Of a stretch of 64,000 bases of DNA, positions 26,301 to 34,948 are shown in pieces. The position numbers and the translations under genes were made by a program. Each line of letters begins with the position of its first letter. Position 1 is the stretch's first letter. Under the pieces are notes generated by a model. It saw nothing but the letters and a program-made list of their open reading frames with translations, was not told the DNA's origin and did not search any database. Origin of the DNA: Halioglobus sp. (GTDB lineage: Bacteria; Pseudomonadota; Gammaproteobacteria; Pseudomonadales; Halieaceae); NCBI GenBank assembly GCA_002699145.1, contig PABK01000012.1, forward strand, positions 36,094-100,093, read 5' to 3'.

Positions 26301-27503
26301 ATGAGAGAAGCAGTGATCGTATCCACCGCCCGCACCGGCCTGGCCAAGTCCTTCCGCGGCGGCTTCAACGACACCGAGGCCCCCGCCATGGGCGGCCACG
26401 TGGTGCGCGCGGCGGTCGAGCGCGCCGGCATCGACCCCGCGGAGGTGGACGACTGCATCTTCGGCGCCGCCGCCCAGCAGGGCACGCAGGCCTACAACAT
26501 CGGCAGGCTCAGCGGCATCGCCGGCGGCCTGCCCGACAGCGTGGCGGGCATGTCGATCGAGCGCCAGTGCTCCTCCGGCCTGATGTCCATTGCCACGGCG
26601 GCCAGGAGCATCATGTGCAATGAGTACGACATCGCCGTCGCCGGTGGCGTCGAATCCATTTCGCTGGTGCAGACGAAGCACAAGAACAGCTATCGCAACG
26701 TGTCGAAGACCGTGACCGCGATCGATCCCACCGCCTACATGGCGATGCTGGAAACCGCCGAGGTGGTCTCCGAGCGCTACGGCATCAGCCGCGAGGCGCA
26801 GGACGAGTACTCCCTGCAGAGCCAGCAGCGTACCGCGGCAGCGCAGCAGGAGGGCAGGTTCGACGACGAAATCGTGCCCATGAGCACCGTCAAGGCGGTG
26901 TTCGACAAGGAGACGAAGGAGACCCACTACGAGGACGTGGTGGTGGACCGTGACGACTGCAACCGCCCGTCCACCACGCTGGAGAGCCTGGCGGCGCTGG
27001 AGCCCGTGTTCAAGGACGGCCAGGTGGTGAAGGAGGGCAGGTTCATCACCGCGGGGAACTCGTCGCAACTCTCCGACGGCGCCTCCGCCTGCGTGGTCAT
27101 GGACGCCAGGCTTGCCGAGCAGCGCGGGCTGGCGCCGCTGGGCATCTACCGCGGCCTCGCCGTGGCCGGTTGCAAGTCCGACGAGATGGGCATCGGGCCG
27201 GTGTTCGCCGTGCCCAAACTGCTCGCGCGGCACGGACTGTCCGTGGACGATATCGACCTGTGGGAGCTGAACGAGGCCTTCGCCTGCCAGGTGGTGTACT
27301 GTCGCGACGAGCTGGGTATCGACAACGCGCGCCTCAACGTCAACGGCGGCTCCATTGCCATCGGCCACCCCTTCGGTATGAGCGGGGCGCGCATGGTCGG
27401 TCACGCACTGCTGGAGGGCCGGCGCCGCGCCGCGAAGTTCGTCGTCATCACCATGTGCATCGGCGGCGGCATGGGCGCGGCGGGGCTGTTCGAGGTCGCG
27501 TGA
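26301..27503 (+). CDS. Acetyl-CoA C-acyltransferase (thiolase)
   Basis: A 400-residue thiolase with the acyl Cys at 90 (IERQCSSG), NEAFACQ, the His in GGSIAIGHPFGMSG and second Cys in MCIGGGMGAAG. It resembles general degradative acetyl-CoA acetyltransferases and is clearly different from the FadA6-like thiolase upstream. It may complete beta-oxidation of the ring-derived chains. It is separated from ipdF by the 192-bp palindrome; an AGGAG ribosome site precedes the ATG. Membership of the steroid operon is inferred from position. Confidence 0.88.
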   Translation: MREAVIVSTARTGLAKSFRGGFNDTEAPAMGGHVVRAAVERAGIDPAEVDDCIFGAAAQQGTQAYNIGRLSGIAGGLPDSVAGMSIERQCSSGLMSIATAARSIMCNEYDIAVAGGVESISLVQTKHKNSYRNVSKTVTAIDPTAYMAMLETAEVVSERYGISREAQDEYSLQSQQRTAAAQQEGRFDDEIVPMSTVKAVFDKETKETHYEDVVVDRDDCNRPSTTLESLAALEPVFKDGQVVKEGRFITAGNSSQLSDGASACVVMDARLAEQRGLAPLGIYRGLAVAGCKSDEMGIGPVFAVPKLLARHGLSVDDIDLWELNEAFACQVVYCRDELGIDNARLNVNGGSIAIGHPFGMSGARMVGHALLEGRRRAAKFVVITMCIGGGMGAAGLFEVA

Positions 27504-27622
27504 GCGCGCATTTCCCGGCGCGGTGGTGATTTTTCACCCGATTGAGCTGCCGCGCCGCGGAACTTTGTCCACGGCCTGGGTGCCCAACGAGCTTATCCGG
27601 GAGTAGTTTTCCGGGCAGGGCC

Positions 27623-27628
27623 TATAAT
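27623..27628 (+). promoter_or_regulatory. Perfect TATAAT -10 upstream of gspI
   Basis: TATAAT lies 33 bases before the gspI TTG start, at the beginning of the secretion operon. No strong -35 is visible at the usual spacing, so promoter strength or need for an activator is uncertain. Confidence 0.45.
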
Positions 27629-27660
27629 ACCGACCCACCGGGAACGCAGGCAGAGCGCGA

Positions 27661-28071
27661 TTGTTGACAAGCAGGCAGAATTCACCCGCCGCCGCCAGGG
27701 GCTTCAGTTTACTGGAAATGGTCGTTGCCATCGCCATCCTCGGGCTCGTGCTGGGCGCCCTGTACCGGCTGGCCGGTGGCGCCACGCGCACCGTGGCCGT
27801 GGACGAGAAGATGGTCTACGGCGTCGAGCTGGCGCGCTCGCTGCTGGCCAATTATGCCGTGGTGCCGCTACAGGGCCTGCAGGAGGAAGGTGAGACCGCG
27901 GGCGGCTTTCGCTGGCAGGTGATCGCGACCCCGCTGTCGTTTGCGGATGAGGTGCCGTTGCTGGAGGGACAGTTACAGGACATGCGTGTCCTGGTGACCT
28001 GGGCCGACGGCGATCGTCAGCGGCAGTTCGCGCTGGACTCGGTGGTGGCCGGGATGGAGCCCGAGGAATGA
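27661..28071 (+). CDS. gspI: T2SS minor pseudopilin GspI
   Basis: A 136-residue pseudopilin with the type IV prepilin signature RGFSLLEMVVAIAI: cleavage after Gly, +1 Phe, Glu at +5. Size and first position in an I-J-K order identify GspI, part of the pseudopilus tip. It appears to begin with TTG (27661; another TTG follows directly). Its stop overlaps gspJ by four bases (ATGA). Processing needs prepilin peptidase GspO, not in this window. Confidence 0.88.
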   Translation: MLTSRQNSPAAARGFSLLEMVVAIAILGLVLGALYRLAGGATRTVAVDEKMVYGVELARSLLANYAVVPLQGLQEEGETAGGFRWQVIATPLSFADEVPLLEGQLQDMRVLVTWADGDRQRQFALDSVVAGMEPEE

Positions 28072-28682
28072 AGCGTACGCGGGGTTTCACCCTGCTCGAG
28101 ATGGTGGTGGCGCTCACCCTGCTGACCATGATCACCCTGGCGACCGTGGCCGCCATGCGCACCTTCGGCAACACGCGCGCGGCCCTGGACGAGGTGAGCT
28201 GGCGGGTGGAGAACGTGCGCTCCGTGAGCGAGTTCCTGCGCGCCCGCATCGCCGCTGCAATGCCGGTGCAGAGGGTCGGGGAGTTCGACGACGACCTGGA
28301 CGACGAATCCGGCTACGGTGCCTACCTGCGCGGTTCGGACACCCAGCTCATCTGGGTCGCGCCGCTGTTGGGCGGCGCGCGGCTTGGCGGCGCCTACGTC
28401 ATGCGCCTGGCGCAGGTCGAGGACCGGCTGGAATTGCATTGGCACCCCTACCTGCGCGAGGTCGAGGCGCTGGAATGGCAGGCCGGCGAGGGGCGCGTCC
28501 TGGTCGAGCAGCTGGAGGAGTTCAGTATCGGTTATCGCGCTATCCACCACGGCGAATGGACGGACCAGTGGATCGGCAACCAGCGGCTTCCGGTCACGCT
28601 GCGCCTGGATATCAGGTCGGCGGGACGCCACTGGCCGGAACTGGTGATCCCGTTGAGCGGTGCCGAGCTGAACCTGCGATGA
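28068..28682 (+). CDS. gspJ: T2SS minor pseudopilin GspJ
   Basis: A 204-residue pseudopilin, MKRTRGFTLLEMVVALTLL, with a short leader, Gly cleavage site and Glu+5, and a longer globular part than GspI or GspH as expected for GspJ. It forms the tip complex with GspI and GspK. The start overlaps the gspI stop, and gspK follows 10 bases after its own stop. Confidence 0.88.
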   Translation: MKRTRGFTLLEMVVALTLLTMITLATVAAMRTFGNTRAALDEVSWRVENVRSVSEFLRARIAAAMPVQRVGEFDDDLDDESGYGAYLRGSDTQLIWVAPLLGGARLGGAYVMRLAQVEDRLELHWHPYLREVEALEWQAGEGRVLVEQLEEFSIGYRAIHHGEWTDQWIGNQRLPVTLRLDIRSAGRHWPELVIPLSGAELNLR

Positions 28683-28692
28683 GGACGCGAGC

Positions 28693-29628
28693 GTGAAGCG
28701 CAGTGTCGCCCGTCCGCGCAGCCGCCCGCGCGCGGCGCAGGGCGGCGTGGCCCTGGCCATGCTGGTGTGGTTTATCGCCGCCATGATGTTGCTGGTCGCC
28801 GGGATCGTGGTGACCGCCCGGGTGGATATCAAGCTGACCCAGCTGCATGCCGAGCGCGCCCGCGCCGAGGCCGCAGGGGACGGCGCGATCGCGCTGGCGC
28901 TGGCGGAACTGATGGTGATCGACAGCGAGAACGAGGTGGATACCAGCCTGGTGTTCGGCGGCCAGTACAATGTGGGCGGGCTGGATGTAACGGTGCGCTT
29001 CCAGCCTGTGAGCGGCCTGGTCGACCTGAACCGCGCGCCGGAGGAACTGCTGGCCCTGCTGTTTGCGTCACTCGATGATGTCGAGGAGGCGCGGGCCGTC
29101 GAACTGGCGGCCAGTATGGTAGAGTGGCGCACGGCGCCGGGGGACGACGCGGAAGATGGCGACGCGCCTGTCGCGGACAGCGGCCTGCGCCATGCGCGCT
29201 TTGAAACAATCGAGGATTTACTGTTGGTACCGGGAATGGATCGGGACATTTTCGCAGGTGTTCGCGAGGCGGTGTACGTCGGTCAGCGCGGCCAGTCCGG
29301 TGTCGACTGGATGGCCGCCCCGGCGCGCGTACTGCAGGCGATCGGCGGATTTGACGCAGCGCAGGCCGCGGCGCTGTCGGCAAAACTGGTCGCCGCCGGC
29401 GACCGCGAGGAAGCGGTGCCGTCCGAGCTCGACCTGAGATACCAGGAAGCGGGCAATCTGGCGCTGTACCGGGTCGACGCCATTGTTCCGGTGGGCGAGG
29501 AGCGCTTCCTGCGCCGCCGTTGGGTAGAGCGCGGCCGCAGCGGGGCGGATGACCTGCCCTGGCGTTTTTTCCGCACCGAGGCGGTGCGCGCTGCCGGCAC
29601 CCTGGAGCCCGGGTATGCTGGACGCTAG
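28693..29628 (+). CDS. gspK: T2SS pseudopilin GspK
   Basis: A 311-residue large pseudopilin starting with GTG. The hydrophobic N-terminus GGVALAMLVWFIAAMMLL lacks Glu+5, the normal GspK peculiarity that suits a tip position. The inserted alpha domain is represented by FETIEDLLLVPGMDRD. Preceded by GAGGACG. It overlaps gspL by 14 bases, so the I-J-K-L genes are translationally chained. Confidence 0.88.
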   Translation: MKRSVARPRSRPRAAQGGVALAMLVWFIAAMMLLVAGIVVTARVDIKLTQLHAERARAEAAGDGAIALALAELMVIDSENEVDTSLVFGGQYNVGGLDVTVRFQPVSGLVDLNRAPEELLALLFASLDDVEEARAVELAASMVEWRTAPGDDAEDGDAPVADSGLRHARFETIEDLLLVPGMDRDIFAGVREAVYVGQRGQSGVDWMAAPARVLQAIGGFDAAQAAALSAKLVAAGDREEAVPSELDLRYQEAGNLALYRVDAIVPVGEERFLRRRWVERGRSGADDLPWRFFRTEAVRAAGTLEPGYAGR

Positions 29629-30643
29629 CCAGCACTGGACCCTTTTCGGGTACGACCTGCGCCGCGCGCTGCACTATGTGCGCGCGGGCTGGTCGGACTT
29701 CCTGTGGGGTGATGAGTCACCGGTGCTGCCCGCTGTGGACGAGGTCGTGCTGGCGCATACCGCCGATGGCGGCACCCGCTATCTCAGGGCGGGCAAACCC
29801 GTAGACGCCCCGGCCGCCGGCGCAGCGCTGTCCGAGGCCGTGATACTGCCCGAGCGCCTGGTCCTGGCCAGGACCCTGCAACTGCCCCTGGCGGCGGAGG
29901 CCGACCTGGACGCCGTGGTGGCGCTGGAGGTGTCCGCCAGCAGCCCCTTTCCCGATGCGGACACCTGCGCCGGCTGGCGCATTGTGGAGCGCGGCGAGCA
30001 GACCATGGAGATCATCCTGGTGGTCAGCTCGCGCAGCGCCGTGATGACCCACATCGCCGGACAGTTCGATTGTCACGATGTGGAGGCCTACGAGGTCTGG
30101 GCGGAGGCGGGCGGACGCCTGGTCATGCTCGAGGGTTTCGGTGAGGCCGCGCGGCGCGGCCGCAACCGGCGCCGCCTGGGCCGCATGCTGGCCACGGTGG
30201 GCTATTGCATGGCGCTGCTGGTGGCAATCAGCGCGGTGGCGGCCGGCGCCAAATACCTGGAACTGGAGCAGGCGCGCGAAACCCAGGAGCGTGTGCAGCG
30301 CAACGCCGGGGACGCGGTCACGTTGCGAGAATCCCTGGCGACCTCGCGGCGCATGCTCGACACCGCGGAGGAACTACTCGCCCAGTACCCCTCGCCCTAC
30401 CGCGAACTGCAGCGCATCGCCGCGTTGCTCGGCGACGACACCTGGGTGGCCATGGCCGAGGTGCGCGGCCACGAGATTCGCCTCGAGGGGCAAGCCGTAA
30501 ACGCGTCGGCGGTGATGCAGCAACTCCTTGAGGAGCCGGCCTATGCGAGTGTCGAATCGCCCTCGGCGTTCAAGAAGGTGCGCTCCGGCCTGGAGCGTTT
30601 CACGCTGGACCTGACGCTCTCCACGGCGGGGGGCGCCGAGTGA
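29615..30643 (+). CDS. gspL: T2SS inner-membrane protein GspL
   Basis: A 342-residue bitopic protein: a cytoplasmic actin-like domain (1-~190, binds the GspE ATPase), one membrane segment around 192-214 (VGYCMALLVAISAVAAGA) and a periplasmic ferredoxin-like domain. The ATG chosen lies inside gspK and gives MLDASQHWTLFGYDLR; earlier in-frame codons would run through the gspK domain. The stop overlaps gspM by four bases. Confidence 0.83.
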   Translation: MLDASQHWTLFGYDLRRALHYVRAGWSDFLWGDESPVLPAVDEVVLAHTADGGTRYLRAGKPVDAPAAGAALSEAVILPERLVLARTLQLPLAAEADLDAVVALEVSASSPFPDADTCAGWRIVERGEQTMEIILVVSSRSAVMTHIAGQFDCHDVEAYEVWAEAGGRLVMLEGFGEAARRGRNRRRLGRMLATVGYCMALLVAISAVAAGAKYLELEQARETQERVQRNAGDAVTLRESLATSRRMLDTAEELLAQYPSPYRELQRIAALLGDDTWVAMAEVRGHEIRLEGQAVNASAVMQQLLEEPAYASVESPSAFKKVRSGLERFTLDLTLSTAGGAE

Positions 30644-31227
30644 AGCTGCCCCGCAAAGCCGACCGCTCGACCGTCGTCGTGGGTGTTTCGCTCACCCTGC
30701 TGGCGCTGGTATTTCTCTATATCGTGCTGCTGTTCTGGTCCATGCGCCAGGACTTCGCCAGCGAGATCGACGCTGTCGCTCCGCGCACGGCGCGGCTGCT
30801 GGGTATGCTGGAAAGCTACCAGTCCCTGCAGGCGGCGAGCGGCGCCGCCGGGGAGATGCTGCGCGACGTGGCCTACCCCGCGGGCAGGGACAGCGCCAGC
30901 GTCGCCGCCGCGCTGCAACAGGATGTGCGCGCGCTGATGCGCGATGCCGGCCTGACCGTCACCGGCAGCCAGATTCTCGCCACCCGCCAGGCCGAGGGCT
31001 ACGAACGCCTGACCCTGGATATCTCCGTCGAGGGCAACATCGACGCGCTCGATAGCGCCCTGGCGGAACTGGAGGGGATGCGCCCGCTCATCTTCGTCGA
31101 ATCGTTGAAAGTGAAGCCGGAGCGCATGCGCTCCAGTCGCTCGCGACGCGAGGAGCCCGTGGAGGAAGGGGATCCGCGGCGCCTCGCCGCGCGCTTTAAC
31201 CTCTTTGCCCTGAGGCTGCAGCAGTGA
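30640..31227 (+). CDS. gspM: T2SS inner-membrane protein GspM
   Basis: A 195-residue bitopic protein beginning with GTG overlapping the gspL stop. It has a short cytoplasmic N-terminus, a membrane segment at about 11-33 (VVVGVSLTLLALVFLYIVLL) and a periplasmic ferredoxin-like domain. Partner of GspL in the assembly platform. The assignment rests on topology, length and operon position, since GspM sequences diverge strongly. Confidence 0.82.
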   Translation: MKLPRKADRSTVVVGVSLTLLALVFLYIVLLFWSMRQDFASEIDAVAPRTARLLGMLESYQSLQAASGAAGEMLRDVAYPAGRDSASVAAALQQDVRALMRDAGLTVTGSQILATRQAEGYERLTLDISVEGNIDALDSALAELEGMRPLIFVESLKVKPERMRSSRSRREEPVEEGDPRRLAARFNLFALRLQQ

Positions 31228-31264
31228 TTCCGCGCAGCGCCGACAAATTGCGGGGTAGCCGCCG

Positions 31265-31924
31265 ATGAAGACCGGTGTGGAGTCGCGGCTGCGCAAGGTC
31301 GCCCTGGCGCTCAGTGCCGTGTTGTTGTTGCAATTGCTGTGGAGCGGCGCGCGCCTGCTGTTGTTTGCCGATCCCGAGCCGATCGCGCCGGCGGACTCCG
31401 CCCTGCGAGTCGATCCCCTCGGCTACCCGCCAGTCGATGAGGAGGGCGCGGCGCCGGACTTCGTGACACGGCCGCTGTTCTGGTCCGGCCGCGAGGCCTA
31501 CCGACCTCCCGTGGCGGAGGCCGCGCCCGAACCGGTGCAGGCGGCGGCGCCCAGGGGGCCCATCAAGGGCCTGCGCCTGCTGGGTGTGTATGCGGCGGGC
31601 GCGAATTCGGGCATCATTGTCGCCCACGCGGGCGAGCGCAAGCGGTTGCGTATCGACGACGAGGTCGCGGGCTGGACCTTCAGCATGATGAGCGCCGACG
31701 GCGCGATCTTCGAAAGCGGGGAGGAGACCCGCGTCCTGCAATTGGAGCACGCCGTGCCGCCCGCCGGGAAAGCCGCCCGGCGCAACGCCAGGCGGCCCGC
31801 CGGGCAGGCCCTGGGACGGAACTTAAGGGGTGCAGCCGCGGACAAAGACAGCGGGGACAAAAAGTCCGGGCAGGGTAAAAAGAGCCCGCAGGATAACAAC
31901 GGCGAAAAGGGCGAGAAACCTTGA
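31265..31924 (+). CDS. gspC: T2SS GspC/XpsN-like inner-membrane protein
   Basis: A 219-residue protein with one N-terminal membrane segment (about 9-28) and a homology-region domain (KGLRLLGVYAAGANSGIIVA onward, ~98-150), which in GspC contacts the secretin. No PDZ domain follows; instead there is a basic, low-complexity tail. Position between gspM and gspD matches xpsN of Xanthomonas, the functional GspC equivalent, so the symbol is approximate. The TTGA overlap couples it to gspD. Confidence 0.75.
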   Translation: MKTGVESRLRKVALALSAVLLLQLLWSGARLLLFADPEPIAPADSALRVDPLGYPPVDEEGAAPDFVTRPLFWSGREAYRPPVAEAAPEPVQAAAPRGPIKGLRLLGVYAAGANSGIIVAHAGERKRLRIDDEVAGWTFSMMSADGAIFESGEETRVLQLEHAVPPAGKAARRNARRPAGQALGRNLRGAAADKDSGDKKSGQGKKSPQDNNGEKGEKP

Positions 31925-34143
31925 GACACACTGTTAAGTGGATTGCGTACACCGTGGCGGCGCTGTTGCTGTCCAGTTGTACCACGATGGAGCAGCCCGG
32001 GCCGGCGCAACAGGGCGCGCCGCAGGACGTCACCGACAATGCCGGTGGCGCTGCCGACGAGGCGGCGACAAGGGGGCGCACCGGGCCGCTGCCCGACCAG
32101 GCGCCGGAGGAGCAGGCCGGTTACCAGCCCAGCGAGCCGACCATCTACCGCGGCACCGACCAGGTGTTCCGGCGACCGCAGGCCCAGCCGCCGGTCAAGT
32201 TGTACGGCGACGCGGTGACCCTGAATTTCGAGCAGGCGCCGCTGACTGAAGTGGTGCACGCCATTCTCGGCGATATCCTGGAACTGGATTACATCGTCGA
32301 GCACCCGATCAACGGCCAGGTGACCCTGCGCACGCGTTCGCCGGTGCCCCGGGAGCAGTTGCTGGACATCCTGGAATCCCTGCTGCGCGCCAACCGCGCG
32401 CTGATGGTGCGCGACAGCGAGGGGCGTTTCTTCGTCAGCGCCTCGGGACAGATGAGCAAGCTGCACCCCGGGGTCGCCGCCTCCGCCGAGCAGGCGCTGG
32501 GCTACAGCACGATCATCATTCCGCTGCAGTATATCAGCGCAAAAAACATGGCGGAGATACTGCGCCCGGTGTCCGACGAGAACACCTTCGTGCGTATCGA
32601 CAACCTGCGCAACCTGCTCATGCTGGCCGGTACGCGCGCCCAGTTGCAGGGCTTCCAGGAAATTATCGAGACTTTCGACGTGGACCTGCTCAAGGGGATG
32701 TCGGTGGGCATTTTCCCCATCGAGAACACCTCTATCGAGGAGGTCGACGCGGCACTGAACGTGCTGCTGGGCAAGGACGGTGACAGCGAGGTCGAGGCGC
32801 TCAGCGGCATCGGCAGCGTGGTGAAAATCATCCCGGTGCAGCGCCTCAACAGCGTCATGGTGGTGACCTCCCGCGCCCACTACCTGGAGCGCATCGAGCA
32901 GTGGATCGAGCGCCTGGACCGCGAGCCGGACGCCAACTTCGAGCGCCGCCTCTACGTCTACCCGGTGCAGAACACCAATGCGGGCCACCTGGCGGGCCTG
33001 CTCAGCACAATTTTTTCCGGCAGTGGCGTGGCCGGCGGCAGCGACCGCGCGGGCGGCTCCGGCGTGGCCCCGGGCTTCACCCCGGAGACAGTGTCTTCCG
33101 GCGGTGGCGAGGGCAGTGCGCAGCAGGGGTCCGGCGGGCGCGCTGCGGGCAGGAGCAGCGGCCGTTCGAACTTCACCGTCGGCCAGGTCAAGGTGGTCGC
33201 CGACGAGGAAAACAACGCGCTGTTGATCTACGCCACGGGCAAGGAGTACGGCAAGATCAAGCCCGCCCTGGAGCGCCTGGATATCCCCGCCACCCAGGTC
33301 ATCATCGAGGCCAGCATCATCGAGGTGACGCTTAGCGACGACCTGCAGTACGGCCTGGAGTGGACATTCGACAACGACCTGTGGGATGACTTCAGTGGCG
33401 AGGGGCAGTTGCTCAACAGCACGAGCGGGCTCACCCCCAACGTGCCCGGTTTCGCCTACTCCTTCATCGGCGGCAGCGGGCAGATCAAGGCGGTGCTCAA
33501 CGCGCTGGCCGAGGACAGCCTGCTCAACGTGATTTCCTCGCCCTCGGTGATGGTGCTGGACAACCAGACCGCGAGCATCCAGGTGGGCGACCAGATCCCG
33601 GTGTCCAGCGGCTCCACGGTGACCGACGTCGGCACCACGCAGTTGATCCAGTACCGCGATACCGGTGTACAGCTCTCGGTCACGCCCTCGGTCAATGCCG
33701 GCGCCATGGTCACCATGGACGTGGAGCAGTCGGTCACCGACGTGGGCCCGCTGGAGTTGGCGGGCGGTACCGCCAACCGCACCTTCCTCGAGCGCAAGAT
33801 CACCAGCAAGGTGGCGGTGCGCTCCGGTGAGTCCGTGGTGCTCGGCGGCCTGATCCGCGAGAACAAGAGCGAGGGCTCCAGCGGCCTGCCCTTCCTGCAC
33901 AGCCTGCCGGTGATCGGCGCCCTGTTCGGCACCAAGAGCACCGAGAGCGACCGTACCGAACTGCTGGTGGTGATCACGCCCCGGGTGATTTTCGGTGACG
34001 GCGACCTGCGCGAGGTCAGCCGCGAGATGCGCCGCCAGATGCGCGGGCTGGACCTGATTGATATCTCGCAGTCCTCATCCTTCCTGATGGACCGCGATGT
34101 CGACCCGACACCGGAAGACCCGGGTGTCGACGCCCAACCGTGA
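31921..34143 (+). CDS. gspD: T2SS outer-membrane secretin GspD
   Basis: A 740-residue secretin starting with TTG. It carries a lipoprotein-type signal (ALLLSSC, C20), then N0-N3 domains: N0 from VTLNFEQAPLTEVVH and repeated N domains rich in NSVMVV and YVYPVQNTNA. A Gly/Ser-rich disordered insert at ~375-415 leads into the C-terminal secretin domain (VISSPSVMVLDNQTASIQVG and VVLGGLIRENKSEGSSGLPF). The ring of copies forms the outer-membrane channel. A lipid-anchored secretin may need no separate pilotin. Confidence 0.95.
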   Translation: MRHTVKWIAYTVAALLLSSCTTMEQPGPAQQGAPQDVTDNAGGAADEAATRGRTGPLPDQAPEEQAGYQPSEPTIYRGTDQVFRRPQAQPPVKLYGDAVTLNFEQAPLTEVVHAILGDILELDYIVEHPINGQVTLRTRSPVPREQLLDILESLLRANRALMVRDSEGRFFVSASGQMSKLHPGVAASAEQALGYSTIIIPLQYISAKNMAEILRPVSDENTFVRIDNLRNLLMLAGTRAQLQGFQEIIETFDVDLLKGMSVGIFPIENTSIEEVDAALNVLLGKDGDSEVEALSGIGSVVKIIPVQRLNSVMVVTSRAHYLERIEQWIERLDREPDANFERRLYVYPVQNTNAGHLAGLLSTIFSGSGVAGGSDRAGGSGVAPGFTPETVSSGGGEGSAQQGSGGRAAGRSSGRSNFTVGQVKVVADEENNALLIYATGKEYGKIKPALERLDIPATQVIIEASIIEVTLSDDLQYGLEWTFDNDLWDDFSGEGQLLNSTSGLTPNVPGFAYSFIGGSGQIKAVLNALAEDSLLNVISSPSVMVLDNQTASIQVGDQIPVSSGSTVTDVGTTQLIQYRDTGVQLSVTPSVNAGAMVTMDVEQSVTDVGPLELAGGTANRTFLERKITSKVAVRSGESVVLGGLIRENKSEGSSGLPFLHSLPVIGALFGTKSTESDRTELLVVITPRVIFGDGDLREVSREMRRQMRGLDLIDISQSSSFLMDRDVDPTPEDPGVDAQP

Positions 34144-34172
34144 CGCCTGGAATCAGCGGAGAATTGCCCACC

Positions 34173-34586
34173 ATGAAGTGTTCCATCAACACCTGGCGCG
34201 CCGCGCTGGTCGCCCTGCAGGCCTTGCTGCTGGCGGGCTGCGCCTCTTTCGGTGACAACCGGCCGGCGCAGGAAGTGGTGCGCGAGCGCGCCCAGGCCTG
34301 GGCCGACGCGCTGCTCGACGGCGACCTGCAGGGCGCCTACGACCTGACCTCGCCCAACTACCGGCGCTACAGCCGGGTCGGCGCCTACAATGCCCGCGTC
34401 GAGGGGGCCGCGCGCTGGGACGCGGCCACGGTGCGCGACGTGGTGTGCCCCGAGGAAGACCTGTGCGAGGTGACCTACCTGCTGGAATACCGGATCAAAC
34501 AGGCGGACATCGACATGCGCCGGCCGCGCACCCACAAATGGGTCAAAACCGAGGGTCAGTGGTGGCTCTATGTGCCCCCCCGGTGA
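34173..34586 (+). CDS. Small NTF2-like lipoprotein
   Basis: A 137-residue predicted lipoprotein (lipobox LAGC, C23). The mature part looks like an NTF2/SnoaL-type fold: RAQAWADALLDGDLQGAYDL at the start and KWVKTEGQWWLYV at the end. It begins 29 bases after gspD with a GGAG ribosome site 11 bases before ATG, so it is probably co-transcribed. It could be an accessory or pilotin-like factor of the secretin, but nothing in the sequence proves that. Confidence 0.75.
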   Translation: MKCSINTWRAALVALQALLLAGCASFGDNRPAQEVVRERAQAWADALLDGDLQGAYDLTSPNYRRYSRVGAYNARVEGAARWDAATVRDVVCPEEDLCEVTYLLEYRIKQADIDMRRPRTHKWVKTEGQWWLYVPPR

Positions 34587-34948
34587 GACACTTTCTCGGC
34601 TGTTGTTCGGGCGCCCCGGCGGTGTGTCGGCAGGGCGCAAATCGCGCCGCGCGACACATGCACAAATGCCGCGCTTCTGATTGATTTTTATGCAGTTTTT
34701 CCGGTCGCAACACCATTTGGGTCAGACCCGTAGAGAACGCAACTATTTGGCATTTATAAAGTTGACGCTTACTAGGCTCTGTGCTAATTTTCGCCTCGTA
34801 TGTATGTGTTAGACACCTCCCTAGCCACGTTTTTGCAGGCGGATGGTAGACAGGGGTAAGGTTTTGGGGGCATACTTACGCCTTATCTGTATGCAGCTTT
34901 AATTAACTTGCAACAACGACATATTTGTTAAACCTAGGAGTAACAAAC
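34587..34948. other. 362-bp regulatory region before the exported acidic protein
   Basis: No gene seen. It is much more AT-rich than its surroundings and holds a well-formed extended -10 promoter (34762-34790), a short palindrome GGGTCAGACCC near 34720, an inverted pair GCATAC/GTATGC around 34870-34895 and an AGGAG ribosome site at about 34935-34939. The ~150-base leader before the ATG could carry regulatory RNA structure. Confidence 0.6.
34762..34790 (+). promoter_or_regulatory. Strong sigma70 promoter with extended -10
   Basis: TTGACG at 34762-34767, a 17-base spacer and TAATTT at 34785-34790 preceded by TGC, i.e. an extended -10. This is among the best promoter matches in the window and drives the exported protein gene at 34949. 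Confidence 0.7.
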
